Shown: positions 21,945-29,358 of the stretch, in pieces
How the letters are laid out: each line of letters starts with the position of its first letter
Position numbering within the stretch: the first letter of the stretch is position 1
Source of the DNA: Streptomyces tanashiensis
GTDB lineage: Bacteria > Actinomycetota > Actinomycetes > Streptomycetales > Streptomycetaceae
Assembly: GCF_014648895.1 (NCBI RefSeq)
Contig: NZ_BMRZ01000012.1
Location: 62,001 to 126,000 of the forward strand
DNA: 64,000 nt
Direction: 5' to 3'
Notes under the pieces: model-generated
Databases searched by the model: none
Seen by the model: the letters and a program-made list of their open reading frames with translations, nothing else
Told to the model about the DNA's origin: nothing
Position numbers and translations under genes: made by a program

Positions 21945-22970
21945 TCAGGACGCCCCGGCCGGGGTCGTCGCCGGGGCGCGGTTCCAATCCATCCGGGACC
22001 AGGGCAGGGCGAGCCGGCTCTGGTGGGAGACCTCACACGGGGTCAGGTCGGAGAGGGGTGCTGCTTCGTGGTGCCGGGCGTAGACGGTGTCGACGTAACG
22101 GTGGCCGGTGTCGGCGGCGATGAAGAGGACCGTTCGCTCCGGGGAGCGGTCCCGTTCGTGGCGGGCGGCGAGGTAACCGGCGCCGGTGGACAGGCCCGCG
22201 AAGACCGCGTGCCGGCGCAGGAGGTCCACGCTGCCGGCGAGGGCCGCGTCGAAGGAGATCCAGTGGAGGGTGTCGTACAGCTCGTGCGAGACGTTCCCGA
22301 AGGGGATGGAGCTGCCGATCCCGGCGATGATGATCTCGGGGTCGGAGACGTGTTCGGCACCGAAGGTGACGCTGCCGTAAGGCTGGACGCCGACGAGTCG
22401 GACGTCGGCCTCGCGCCCGTCGGGGGTCTCGCGCAGGTAGCGGGCGAGGGCTCCGGTGGAGGCTCCGGACCCGACCCCGCCGACGACGGTGAGGCCGTCC
22501 GCGCCGGTCGCCTCCCGGATCCGGTGGGCGACCGCGCGGTAGCCGAGGTAGTGGACGTCGTCGTGGTACTGCCTCATCCAGTGGTACTCGGGGTGCTCGG
22601 CGAGGATCTCGTGGATCCGCTCTACGCGGCGCTTCTGGTCGAGTTTGAGGTCGTTGCACGGCTCCATCCGCTCCAGCGTGGCTCCGAGCACGGCGAGTTG
22701 GGTCCGCAGGGTGTGGTCGACCGTCGTCGAGCCGACGATGTGGCAGCGCATGCCGTGCCGGTGACAGGCCAGGGCGAGGGCGTAGGCGTAGATGCCGCTG
22801 GAGCTGTCCAGGAGGGTGTCTCCCCGGCGTACCACTCCGTTGTCGAGCAGGTGCCGTACCGCCGCCAGGGCGGAGACCACCTTCATCGTCTCAAAGCGCA
22901 GGCAGACGAGCCGGTCGTCGAGGCGTATCAGGTCCGGCCGGCCGATCGACTCCGCGATGTGCTGGTCCAT
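21945..22970 (-). CDS. PLP-dependent fold-type-II enzyme (cysteine synthase/SbnA-like)
   Basis: A 341-residue protein of the cysteine synthase superfamily. FETMKVVSALAAVRHLLDNG holds the likely PLP lysine (about residue 30), DSSSGIYAYALALACHRHG corresponds to the SSGNTG substrate loop, and GGVGSGASTGALARYL to the GTGGT phosphate-binding loop. These loops differ from those of true O-acetylserine sulfhydrylases, so housekeeping cysteine synthesis is unlikely. It is the last gene of the putative metallophore operon and overlaps the kinase gene by 80 nt. Related SbnA makes a 2,3-diaminopropionate precursor from O-phosphoserine in staphyloferrin B synthesis. A similar beta-replacement on a phospho-amino acid is my inference here. 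Confidence 0.8.
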   Translation of the reverse strand: MDQHIAESIGRPDLIRLDDRLVCLRFETMKVVSALAAVRHLLDNGVVRRGDTLLDSSSGIYAYALALACHRHGMRCHIVGSTTVDHTLRTQLAVLGATLERMEPCNDLKLDQKRRVERIHEILAEHPEYHWMRQYHDDVHYLGYRAVAHRIREATGADGLTVVGGVGSGASTGALARYLRETPDGREADVRLVGVQPYGSVTFGAEHVSDPEIIIAGIGSSIPFGNVSHELYDTLHWISFDAALAGSVDLLRRHAVFAGLSTGAGYLAARHERDRSPERTVLFIAADTGHRYVDTVYARHHEAAPLSDLTPCEVSHQSRLALPWSRMDWNRAPATTPAGAS

Positions 22971-23934
22971 TCAGGAGCTCCTTGGTCGTCGTGAAGGTCG
23001 TGAAGGTCCGGGTGGCGGGGATGCCGTGGGCGTCCAGGGCTCCCCGGCAGCCGCGGACGCGGTGCCGCAGTTCCGGTGCGGCGGGGTCGAACAGCACACC
23101 CGCCACCGCGCCGCTGTGCGCGATCTGCACACCCACCGCCCCGGCCTGGCGGGCGATGCCGGTCAGCGCGTCGAACTCCGGATGGCCGAGCACCTGCTGG
23201 CCGCGGCGTGCGCTGGCCGTGGCGACCTCGCCGAGCCGGCGCACGTCGCCGGTGGCCACCGCCCGGCGGAGCAGCGTGCGCAGCCGTTCGAAGGCCCGTA
23301 CGTCACCGTCGCCGGCTTCGCGTACGGGCAGCGAGAGGGTGTCCACCGGTGCGCCCCCGCCGAGGGTGCAGCCCACCACGACCAGCGGTGGCAGGGCCGG
23401 GCCGAGGACCTCCAGGACGCGGCCCTCCCGCTGGGCGAAGAGGACCGGGCGGCCGTCCAGCATCAGCGGGTCGCAGGCCAGCTCCGCCCGTACGGCGAGC
23501 CGGGCGATCGTGTCCACGGGCAGCCGCAGCCCGTACGCGTCCGCTACCGCGCGCACGGTGGCGATCACGTCGGCGGTGGAGCTGCCCATGCCCAGGCCCA
23601 CGGGTACGTCGCAGGTGAGCCGCACCTCACCGCCGCACGCCGGCGCCCCTGTCCGCCGGGCGCACTCGGCCACCGCGAGGGCGGCGGCCCGCGCGGCCTT
23701 CGTACGGTCGGCGGGCAGGACGGTCAGCTCCTCGGGTGCCGTGCCGGGCCGGCGGGTGAACGCGGCGGTGCTGCCGGGCCCGGCCATGGGGAGGGTGACC
23801 AGGCCCGCGCACCGGCGTCCGTCGTCGTCGAGGAAGACGCCCTGGAGCAGCTCGCCGTGGTGACAGGGGGCGTACCCGGTGCCGGTGGGGAGTTCACCGG
23901 CGCGGGGTGTCGCCGGGCGGGCGGCGGGGATCAC
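22891..23934 (-). CDS. GHMP-family kinase (PduX-like amino acid kinase)
   Basis: A 347-residue GHMP kinase. The ATP-binding motif is VPVGLGMGSSTADV at residues about 110-123. The N-terminus GYAPCHHGELLQGVFLDDDG matches the GHFGELLQG opening of L-threonine kinase PduX and its relatives, which make O-phospho-amino acids. The GTG start overlaps the stop of the DUF364 gene (GTGA). The 3' end runs 80 nt into the downstream PLP-enzyme gene in another frame; the tail after TTFTTTKELLN is Pro/Arg-rich and unlike the family, so an ancestral stop may have been lost. Inferred role: phosphorylating serine, threonine or a similar amino acid for the PLP enzyme next door. Confidence 0.82.
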   Translation of the reverse strand: MIPAARPATPRAGELPTGTGYAPCHHGELLQGVFLDDDGRRCAGLVTLPMAGPGSTAAFTRRPGTAPEELTVLPADRTKAARAAALAVAECARRTGAPACGGEVRLTCDVPVGLGMGSSTADVIATVRAVADAYGLRLPVDTIARLAVRAELACDPLMLDGRPVLFAQREGRVLEVLGPALPPLVVVGCTLGGGAPVDTLSLPVREAGDGDVRAFERLRTLLRRAVATGDVRRLGEVATASARRGQQVLGHPEFDALTGIARQAGAVGVQIAHSGAVAGVLFDPAAPELRHRVRGCRGALDAHGIPATRTFTTFTTTKELLNGPAHRGVDRPAGPDTPRRPARLPAL

Positions 23935-24791
23935 GCGCCGCCCTCCGTCCGGTAGCGGTACAGGGTCGTCTCCTCGGCGCTGAACTGGGAGAAGGGGAAC
24001 GGTTCCGCGGACAGCGCGGTCACACCGGAGCCGAGGAAGGCGCGGGCGACCGCGCTGCCGCTCTGGGCGTAGACGATCAGCGGGATGCCGCGGGTCCGGC
24101 AGCGCTCCAGGACGGTGTCGAACGAGCCGTTGCTCAGGGTCATTCCGGTGGCGACGACGGCCTCGGCGCGGTCCAGTACCTCGTGCATGTCGTCGGTGAC
24201 CGGGTCGCCCCACTGGGTGGCCTTGAGGTTGAGGTCACAGGGCAGCGGTTCCCCGCCGCGCGCGCGGATCGCCGCGACGAGCGGGTTGACGACGCCGATG
24301 AGTCCGACCTCGGCGCCCTGCTCGATGTCCAGCAGACCGGCGATGGCCGCGTCGCGGGCCTTCGCACGGACCTCGGGGGTGCCGGCGGGGAGGGTGACGG
24401 CCTCGGCTGCGTCCGTGGCCGCGGCCACGCGGTGCGGGCGGATCTCGGAGAGGTAGGCGTCGAGGGCCGCGATCCGCAGCGGGCGCGGAGCCTCGCGCAG
24501 CAGGACGTCGAGCGGGGTGCCGGAGGAGTCGCGGCAGACCGACGGGTCGATCTCGCCGGCCTCGAAGGCGCAGCCGCCGAAGGAGCCGCCGAGGCGGACC
24601 AGGACGTACTGGTTGAGGTAGGTGGTGTCGCCGCCGGCCAGGCGGGTGCCGTGGTGGATCCAGAACACGCTGGTCGCGACGAGTGCGGAAGGGAGCGGGC
24701 CGTGGTCACCGGCCAGGACGGCCGCGATGAGCCCGTCGACGGTGGTCACGGTGGAGGGCGCGAGGGCGGGGGCGGGGGTCGGCTGGGTCAT
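23931..24791 (-). CDS. DUF4213/DUF364 Rossmann-like (putative heavy-metal-chelation) protein
   Basis: A 286-residue protein of two parts. The N-terminal DUF4213-like portion has IHHGTRLAGGDTTYLNQYVL, and the C-terminal DUF364 Rossmann-like portion has VGLIGVVNPLVAAIRARGG, ATGMTLSNGSFDTVLERC and PLIVYAQSGSAVARAFLGSG, the characteristic late glycine/serine loop. The family is annotated as putative heavy-metal chelation and commonly sits beside metal or siderophore ABC transporters; its biochemistry is not established. It lies 12 nt after the ATPase gene with GAGGATCC as ribosome site, and overlaps the kinase gene by 4 nt. It may be an enzyme of metallophore assembly or a metal handler. Confidence 0.8.
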   Translation of the reverse strand: MTQPTPAPALAPSTVTTVDGLIAAVLAGDHGPLPSALVATSVFWIHHGTRLAGGDTTYLNQYVLVRLGGSFGGCAFEAGEIDPSVCRDSSGTPLDVLLREAPRPLRIAALDAYLSEIRPHRVAAATDAAEAVTLPAGTPEVRAKARDAAIAGLLDIEQGAEVGLIGVVNPLVAAIRARGGEPLPCDLNLKATQWGDPVTDDMHEVLDRAEAVVATGMTLSNGSFDTVLERCRTRGIPLIVYAQSGSAVARAFLGSGVTALSAEPFPFSQFSAEETTLYRYRTEGGA

Positions 24792-24803
24792 GGGGATCCT
24801 CGT

Positions 24804-25613
24804 TCACAGGGCGGGTCGGGGTGCCGGCGGCGCGGCCGGGACCGGGGCGCCGAGCGGCCCCCGGTAGACGACCTGGGGATGCCCCAGGGCGTCGGTGGTG
24901 AGTTCGGCGTCCACCTCGAAGACCTCGGCGAGCCGTTCGGCCGTCAGGACGGCGGCGGGCGGGCCGGAGGCGATCAGGCGGCCGTGGTGCAGGAGCAGCA
25001 GCCGGTCGCAGTACCGGGCGGCCAGCGACAGGTCGTGCAGCGCGACGAGGACGGTCTGGTCGGTGCCGGCCAGGAGCTCCATGAGGTGCAGCTGGTGTCC
25101 GACGTCGAGGTGGTTGGTGGGTTCGTCGAGCAGGAGCCCGTACGGCCGCTGGGCGAGGGCGCGGGCGATGTGGGCGCGCTGGCGTTCGCCGCCGGACAGC
25201 GCCTTCCAGGGCCGCTCGGCGAGCGCGGTGAGTCCGAGGTGCTCCAGCGCCGCTGCGACGACCGCCCGGTCGGTGGCGTCCGGTCCGCGCCAGCGGTCGC
25301 GGAACGGGATACGTCCCAGGCCCACGACGTCGGCGACCCGCAGGTCGCTGTCCGCGCCCGTGTTCTGGTCGACGAAGGCGACGTGGCGGGCGATCCGGCG
25401 GGCGCTCCAGTCCCGTACGGACTCGCCGTCGTACCGGACCGTGCCCGCGTCGGGGGTCCGCAGGCCGGCCAGGCAGCGCAGCAGCGACGACTTGCCCGAA
25501 CCGTTGGGGCCGAGCAGTGCGACCGTCTCGCCCGGCGCGATGTCGACGCCGACTCCGCGTACGACCGGGGTGCCCGCCACCGACCAGCTCAGGTCCTCGG
25601 CGGTGATCCTCAC
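24804..25613 (-). CDS. ABC transporter ATP-binding protein (FecE/FhuC type)
   Basis: A 269-residue ATPase of the iron-siderophore/B12 class. Walker A is GPNGSGKSS (about 35-43), the Q-loop is VAFVDQNTG, the signature is LSGGERQRAHIARAL, Walker B is GLLLDEPTNHLDV and the switch His is in VALHDLSLA. A Pro/Ala-rich tail follows. The GTG start overlaps the permease stop (GTGA). It energises the neighbouring FecCD-type permease and lipoprotein as one importer on the inner face of the membrane. Confidence 0.95.
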   Translation of the reverse strand: MRITAEDLSWSVAGTPVVRGVGVDIAPGETVALLGPNGSGKSSLLRCLAGLRTPDAGTVRYDGESVRDWSARRIARHVAFVDQNTGADSDLRVADVVGLGRIPFRDRWRGPDATDRAVVAAALEHLGLTALAERPWKALSGGERQRAHIARALAQRPYGLLLDEPTNHLDVGHQLHLMELLAGTDQTVLVALHDLSLAARYCDRLLLLHHGRLIASGPPAAVLTAERLAEVFEVDAELTTDALGHPQVVYRGPLGAPVPAAPPAPRPAL

Positions 25614-26770
25614 AGTTCACCGCGCCTGCGCAGGACCAGCAGGAAGAGCGGGACTCCGAGGAGTGCGGTGATCACTCCCACGGGAACCTCGCGGGGTGCG
25701 AAGGCGACCCGTGCCAGCGCGTCCGTCCACACCAGGAACACCGCGCCGGCGAGCGCCGCGTACGGCAGCAGGACCCGGTGCAGCGGCCCGACGAGGAACC
25801 GCACCCCGTGGGGGACGATCAGCCCGACGAAACCGATCGCGCCGACGCTGGCCACCGCCACCGCGGTCAGCACGGCCGTGACCACGAGCAGCAGCATCCT
25901 GGTGTGCCGTACGCCGATCCCGAGGGATGCGGCGGTGTCGGCGCCGAACGCGAGCCCGTCGAGGGCGTGGGAGCAGAGCCAGGCCGCCACCAGTCCCAGC
26001 GGGGTGACGATCGCGCAGACGGCGACGGTGTCCCAGCGGGCCGGCGCGATCGAGCCGAGCAGCCAGTGGGTGACGGCCCGGGTGGTGTCCGCGTCCGCCG
26101 AGGCCATCAGGACGAGCGAGGTCAGCGCGGTGAACAACTGCCCGACGACCACGCCGGTGAGGACGATGCGTGCCGAGTCGAGGCCGGTCCGCCGCAACAG
26201 GGCCAGGAGCAGCCCGAAGGAGAGCAGCGCACCGGCCAGCGCGCCGCCGGTGACCCCGAGCGTGCTCGCGCCCACTCCGAGGACGACCACGGTGACGGCT
26301 CCCGCGGACGCTCCCGAGGAGACGCCGAGGAGGTACGGGTCCGCGAGCGCGTTACGGGTGACGGCCTGGAGCACCACGCCGCACACGGCGAGCGAGGCGC
26401 CGACGAGGGCGGCCATCAGCACGCGCGGCAGCCGCAGGTCCCAGATGAGGGAGTCCAGCAGCGGCGGCAACGGCTCCACGTCCAGGCCGAGATGGGCGCC
26501 GAGGACCCGCGCGAGGCCGCTCCAGCCCACGTCGGCCGTGCCGACGCGCACGGCCGCCACCGTCGAAGCCGCCAGGGCTCCCGTGGCGAGCAGGAGGAGG
26601 ACCGCCTGGGCCGCCGGGGACCTGCCCGGACGCCCGGCGGACCCGGCGGATCCGGCGGATGCGCCGGGCCGGGGCGGGATGGTGACGGTGTCCCCCGTCA
26701 GCGCCCGCCCGCGGAGCGCCGGAGGCAGGAGGTGCTCCGCTCCGCTCCGGATGTTCTGGTCAGCGGGCAT
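25610..26770 (-). CDS. FecCD-family ABC transporter permease
   Basis: A 386-residue membrane protein with about nine hydrophobic segments and a cytoplasmic N-terminal leader of some 50 residues. Family blocks are LRLPRVLMAALVGASLAVCG, DPYLLGVSSGASAGA, GVVVGQLFTALTSL and VGAIGFVGLIVPHGVRFLVG near the C-terminus. These proteins pass siderophores, heme or B12 inward as dimers with a FecE-type ATPase. Its ATG overlaps the 3' end of the binding-protein gene by 11 nt, which shows tight coupling. The substrate is not shown by the permease sequence itself. Confidence 0.95.
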   Translation of the reverse strand: MPADQNIRSGAEHLLPPALRGRALTGDTVTIPPRPGASAGSAGSAGRPGRSPAAQAVLLLLATGALAASTVAAVRVGTADVGWSGLARVLGAHLGLDVEPLPPLLDSLIWDLRLPRVLMAALVGASLAVCGVVLQAVTRNALADPYLLGVSSGASAGAVTVVVLGVGASTLGVTGGALAGALLSFGLLLALLRRTGLDSARIVLTGVVVGQLFTALTSLVLMASADADTTRAVTHWLLGSIAPARWDTVAVCAIVTPLGLVAAWLCSHALDGLAFGADTAASLGIGVRHTRMLLLVVTAVLTAVAVASVGAIGFVGLIVPHGVRFLVGPLHRVLLPYAALAGAVFLVWTDALARVAFAPREVPVGVITALLGVPLFLLVLRRRGEL

Positions 26771-27794
26771 ACCCGAGGTCCTTCATGCCGTCGGCAAGCA
26801 GTCCGAGGGCGTGCACGGAGCGGACCGACGGGTCCAGCTCGATGCCCGGCACCTCGAGGATCCTGTCGTCGCGGACGGCTGCCAGCCGGGAGATCACCGG
26901 ATGCGCCGTCATCGCGGCTCGCTTCTCGGCGGCGCTGTCGCCGGGCCGGCCCCGCTCGGACAGGTCGCCGATCACGATGACGTCGGGGTCGCGCTCGGCG
27001 ACTTCCTCCCAGGAGACCTCCGGCCAGTCCTCGTTCACGTCGTCGAAGGCGTTCTTCGCGCCGACGATCCGGCTCATCTCGCTGGGCAGACCGGTCCTGC
27101 CCGCGACGTACGGCATTCCGTTGAACACGGAGTAGAGGTAGACCACGGTCGGCCGGTCCACCCCCCGGGGTGCCGTGGAGGTGTTCTCGCCGGCCTCGGC
27201 GACCGCGGCGCGCTGGGCGGCGGCGAGCTCGCGGGCCCGCTCCTCTGCGCCGAAGACCCTGCCCAGGTTCTCGTAGTCGGAGAAGAGGAGCTCGAAGGGC
27301 GTCGTGCCGGCCGGGTTCTGCCGCGGGCAGTCCACGGCGCTGACGAAGGTGGGGACCTTGAGGGCGGCCAGCTCGTCGCGCGTGCCGGCCCGGTCCCCGG
27401 TGTAGAGGTCGGCGGAACCGGCGACGACGAAGTCGGGCGTGGCGGCCCGCAGTTGCTCACCGGTGGCGATCTTCGGGGCGATGACCGGGACCTCGGCGTA
27501 CGCGGCCTCGTACCGCGGGGGGATCTTCGTCTTGAGGTTGGCGGTTCCCGCCATCCGGTCCTGGAGCCCGAGTTCGAGCAGCGTCTCGGTCGAGGTCTGA
27601 TCCAGGGCGACGGCCCGCTTCGGAGGCTCGGCGAAGGACATCCGGTGGCCGCAGCTGGTGACGGAGACCGCCGTGCCGGAGGCCTGGGCGGTCGGCTCGC
27701 CGCCCGTTCCGGAGCCGCTGCCGGCTGCCGTGGAGCAGCCCACGGTGGCAAGGGCGAGGGTGAGGGCGATGCCGAGGCGGGCGGGATGGCGCAT
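26760..27794 (-). CDS. Metallophore-type ABC transporter substrate-binding lipoprotein (FecB/BtuF fold)
   Basis: A 344-residue exported lipoprotein. The signal peptide RLGIALTLALATVGCS ends at lipobox Cys20. The body has the helical-backbone pattern of class III binding proteins: VALDQTSTETLLELGLQDR, DFVVAGSADLYTG, ENLGRVFGAEERARELA and DPDVIVIGDLSERG. No His-rich loop of the ZnuA type is present, so it should bind a metal-chelator complex rather than a free ion. Three cysteines after the lipobox are unremarkable. It is the first gene of the operon, starting 77 nt from a Zur-like box. Ferric siderophore or B12 would be alternatives; no iron box or B12 riboswitch is seen. Confidence 0.9.
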   Translation of the reverse strand: MRHPARLGIALTLALATVGCSTAAGSGSGTGGEPTAQASGTAVSVTSCGHRMSFAEPPKRAVALDQTSTETLLELGLQDRMAGTANLKTKIPPRYEAAYAEVPVIAPKIATGEQLRAATPDFVVAGSADLYTGDRAGTRDELAALKVPTFVSAVDCPRQNPAGTTPFELLFSDYENLGRVFGAEERARELAAAQRAAVAEAGENTSTAPRGVDRPTVVYLYSVFNGMPYVAGRTGLPSEMSRIVGAKNAFDDVNEDWPEVSWEEVAERDPDVIVIGDLSERGRPGDSAAEKRAAMTAHPVISRLAAVRDDRILEVPGIELDPSVRSVHALGLLADGMKDLGYAR

Positions 27795-27870
27795 GGGTTC
27801 TCCGGTCTGCGGGAGGGCGTGGGTGTTGTCGTGCACCGGGCAGGAATGCCCCGTCGGAAGGGTACTGTAA

Positions 27871-27885
27871 TGGAATTCATTTTCA
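27871..27885. promoter_or_regulatory. Zur-like operator between the importer operon and the MFS gene
   Basis: TGGAATTCATTTTCA matches 13 of 15 positions of the streptomycete Zur consensus TGAAAATCATTTTCA, an imperfect 7-1-7 inverted repeat. It stands in an AT-rich island (27869-27889) 77 bp from the lipoprotein start and 62 bp from the MFS start, so one site could repress both directions when zinc is sufficient. It does not match the TTAGG iron-box pattern. Binding is inferred. Confidence 0.65.
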
Positions 27886-27946
27886 TTAACGAACCCGGGG
27901 CGGGGTTCGCCGACCCCCTCCCCCACCTCCAAGGAGCAACCACACC

Positions 27947-29212
27947 GTGGCCAGCACACCCACGCCCACAGCGGCGAAGTCCGAGACCGCACCCCCTCGT
28001 TCGGTCCTCCGCGACACCGCCTTCCTGCGCCTCTGGGCGGGCACCACCGCCTCCGGCCTCGCCACCTGGGCCCTGCCCTTCGTCCTCGGACTCGCCGTAC
28101 TGCACCGCGACCTCGGCGCCGCCGGTCTCGGGCTGGTCCTCGCCGCCCGCACCGCGGGCTTCCTCGCCGCCGTCGCCGTCGGAGGCGTCCTGGCCGACCG
28201 GCACTCGCGCCGCGCGGTCGTGCTCTGGTCCGCCCTCGCGGCGGCCGTCGCCGCACCCCTCCTCGCCGCCGGACTCGACCGCTCACTCGTGCTGATGACG
28301 GCGGCGGCGGCCCTCGCGGGCGCCGGACAGGGCGCCTGCCGCCCGGCGTTCCAGGCACTCACCGCAGAGACCGTCACCCCCGACCGGCGCCAACAGGCCA
28401 ACGCCGCCATGACCATGGCCGTACGGAGCTCGACGCTCGCCGGACCCGCCCTGACCGCCCTCCTCGCGGCCTTCCTCGACGTGGGGTCGCTACTCCTCGG
28501 CATCGGCCTGCTCTGGCTGGTCGCCGCCCTCGTCCCTGGCAAGGGCGCGTACACGGCGGCGGACCCGGCCGCCGGGACCGCCCCGCGCCCCGGCTTCCGC
28601 GCCGAGTTCCTGGAGGGCATACGGGAGGCACGCCGCCACCCGTGGTTCCTCGCCGGGCTCGCCGCCCTCGTCGCGGTCATCGCCCTCGGCTACTCCGCCA
28701 CCAGCGTCGCGCTGCCCCTGATCAGCCGGGACCGCTACGGCACCGAGTGGGTGCTGGCCGCGGCCATGACCGCGTACACCGTGGGTGCGCTCTGCGGGGC
28801 CCTGGTGACCGCCCGCCTGCGGCCGCGCTCCCAGGGCTGGGCGGCCTTCGCCGGTCTGGCCGCGTACGGTGTCGCACCGCTGAGCCTGATGCTGCCCGTG
28901 CACCCGGTCGTGGTCGTCGCCGCGTACGCCGTCGCCGGGATCGGGATCGAGCTTTTCAACGTGCCGTGGTTCACGGCCACTCAGCGCGAGGTCGCCCCGG
29001 ACAAGCTGGCCCGCGTCTCCTCGCTGGACTTCCTGGTCTCCTACGGTCTGGCGCCGGTGGGCCTGGCCCTGATCGCCCCGGCCATCGACGCGTTCGGCGT
29101 CACCCCCGTACTGGCCGTGTGCGCCGCCGCCTGCTTCCTCGTACCGGCCGCGGCGGCGCTCGTACCCACCTCCCGCCACTTCGCCCGGACGGCCCCGACG
29201 ACGACTGACTGA
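27947..29212 (+). CDS. MFS transporter, EntS/DHA3-type putative metallophore exporter
   Basis: A 421-residue permease with about twelve hydrophobic segments. Its layout is that of the DHA3 subfamily that includes the enterobactin exporter EntS: LRLWAGTTASGLATWALPFV at the start, GGVLADRHSRRAVV in the first cytoplasmic loop, and FNVPWFTATQREVAPDKLARVSS in the second half. The GTG follows AAGGAGCAACCACACC. It is divergent from the importer operon across a shared Zur-like box, and a terminator hairpin follows. Export of a small chelator made by the adjacent genes is inferred; a generic drug efflux role remains possible. Confidence 0.85.
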   Translation: MASTPTPTAAKSETAPPRSVLRDTAFLRLWAGTTASGLATWALPFVLGLAVLHRDLGAAGLGLVLAARTAGFLAAVAVGGVLADRHSRRAVVLWSALAAAVAAPLLAAGLDRSLVLMTAAAALAGAGQGACRPAFQALTAETVTPDRRQQANAAMTMAVRSSTLAGPALTALLAAFLDVGSLLLGIGLLWLVAALVPGKGAYTAADPAAGTAPRPGFRAEFLEGIREARRHPWFLAGLAALVAVIALGYSATSVALPLISRDRYGTEWVLAAAMTAYTVGALCGALVTARLRPRSQGWAAFAGLAAYGVAPLSLMLPVHPVVVVAAYAVAGIGIELFNVPWFTATQREVAPDKLARVSSLDFLVSYGLAPVGLALIAPAIDAFGVTPVLAVCAAACFLVPAAAALVPTSRHFARTAPTTTD

Positions 29213-29222
29213 CCGGTCACCC

Positions 29223-29258
29223 CCGTCGCCCAGGCCGGGCCCCCGGACTGGGCGACGG
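29223..29258. terminator. Hairpin after the MFS gene
   Basis: CCGTCGCCCAG and CTGGGCGACGG form an 11-bp stem, with further GC pairing inside the 14-nt spacer, 10 nt after the MFS stop. It lies between convergent genes. Confidence 0.75.
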
Positions 29259-29358
29259 ACGCATACCGCACTCGGGCGAGGGCGGCCTCCTCCTCACCGT
29301 CTCGACGGCCGCCGACGCCCGATGCGGGGAGTGCGAGATCCGCTTCCCCTCCCGTGCG

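Noticed and set aside
21945..22970. Housekeeping cysteine synthase (CysK/CysM)
   Set aside because: The substrate loop and PLP-lysine context differ from the NPTGSVKDR and SSGNTG motifs of true cysteine synthases, and the operon context is a metal transporter.
27795..27946. An iron box or B12 riboswitch for the ABC importer
   Set aside because: No TTAGG-type palindrome and no cobalamin aptamer blocks are present; the Zur-like box fits better.
23907..28295. A 1462-codon plus-strand open frame across the importer operon
   Set aside because: It runs antisense through five clear genes (kinase, DUF364, ATPase, permease, lipoprotein) and translates to compositionally biased sequence.
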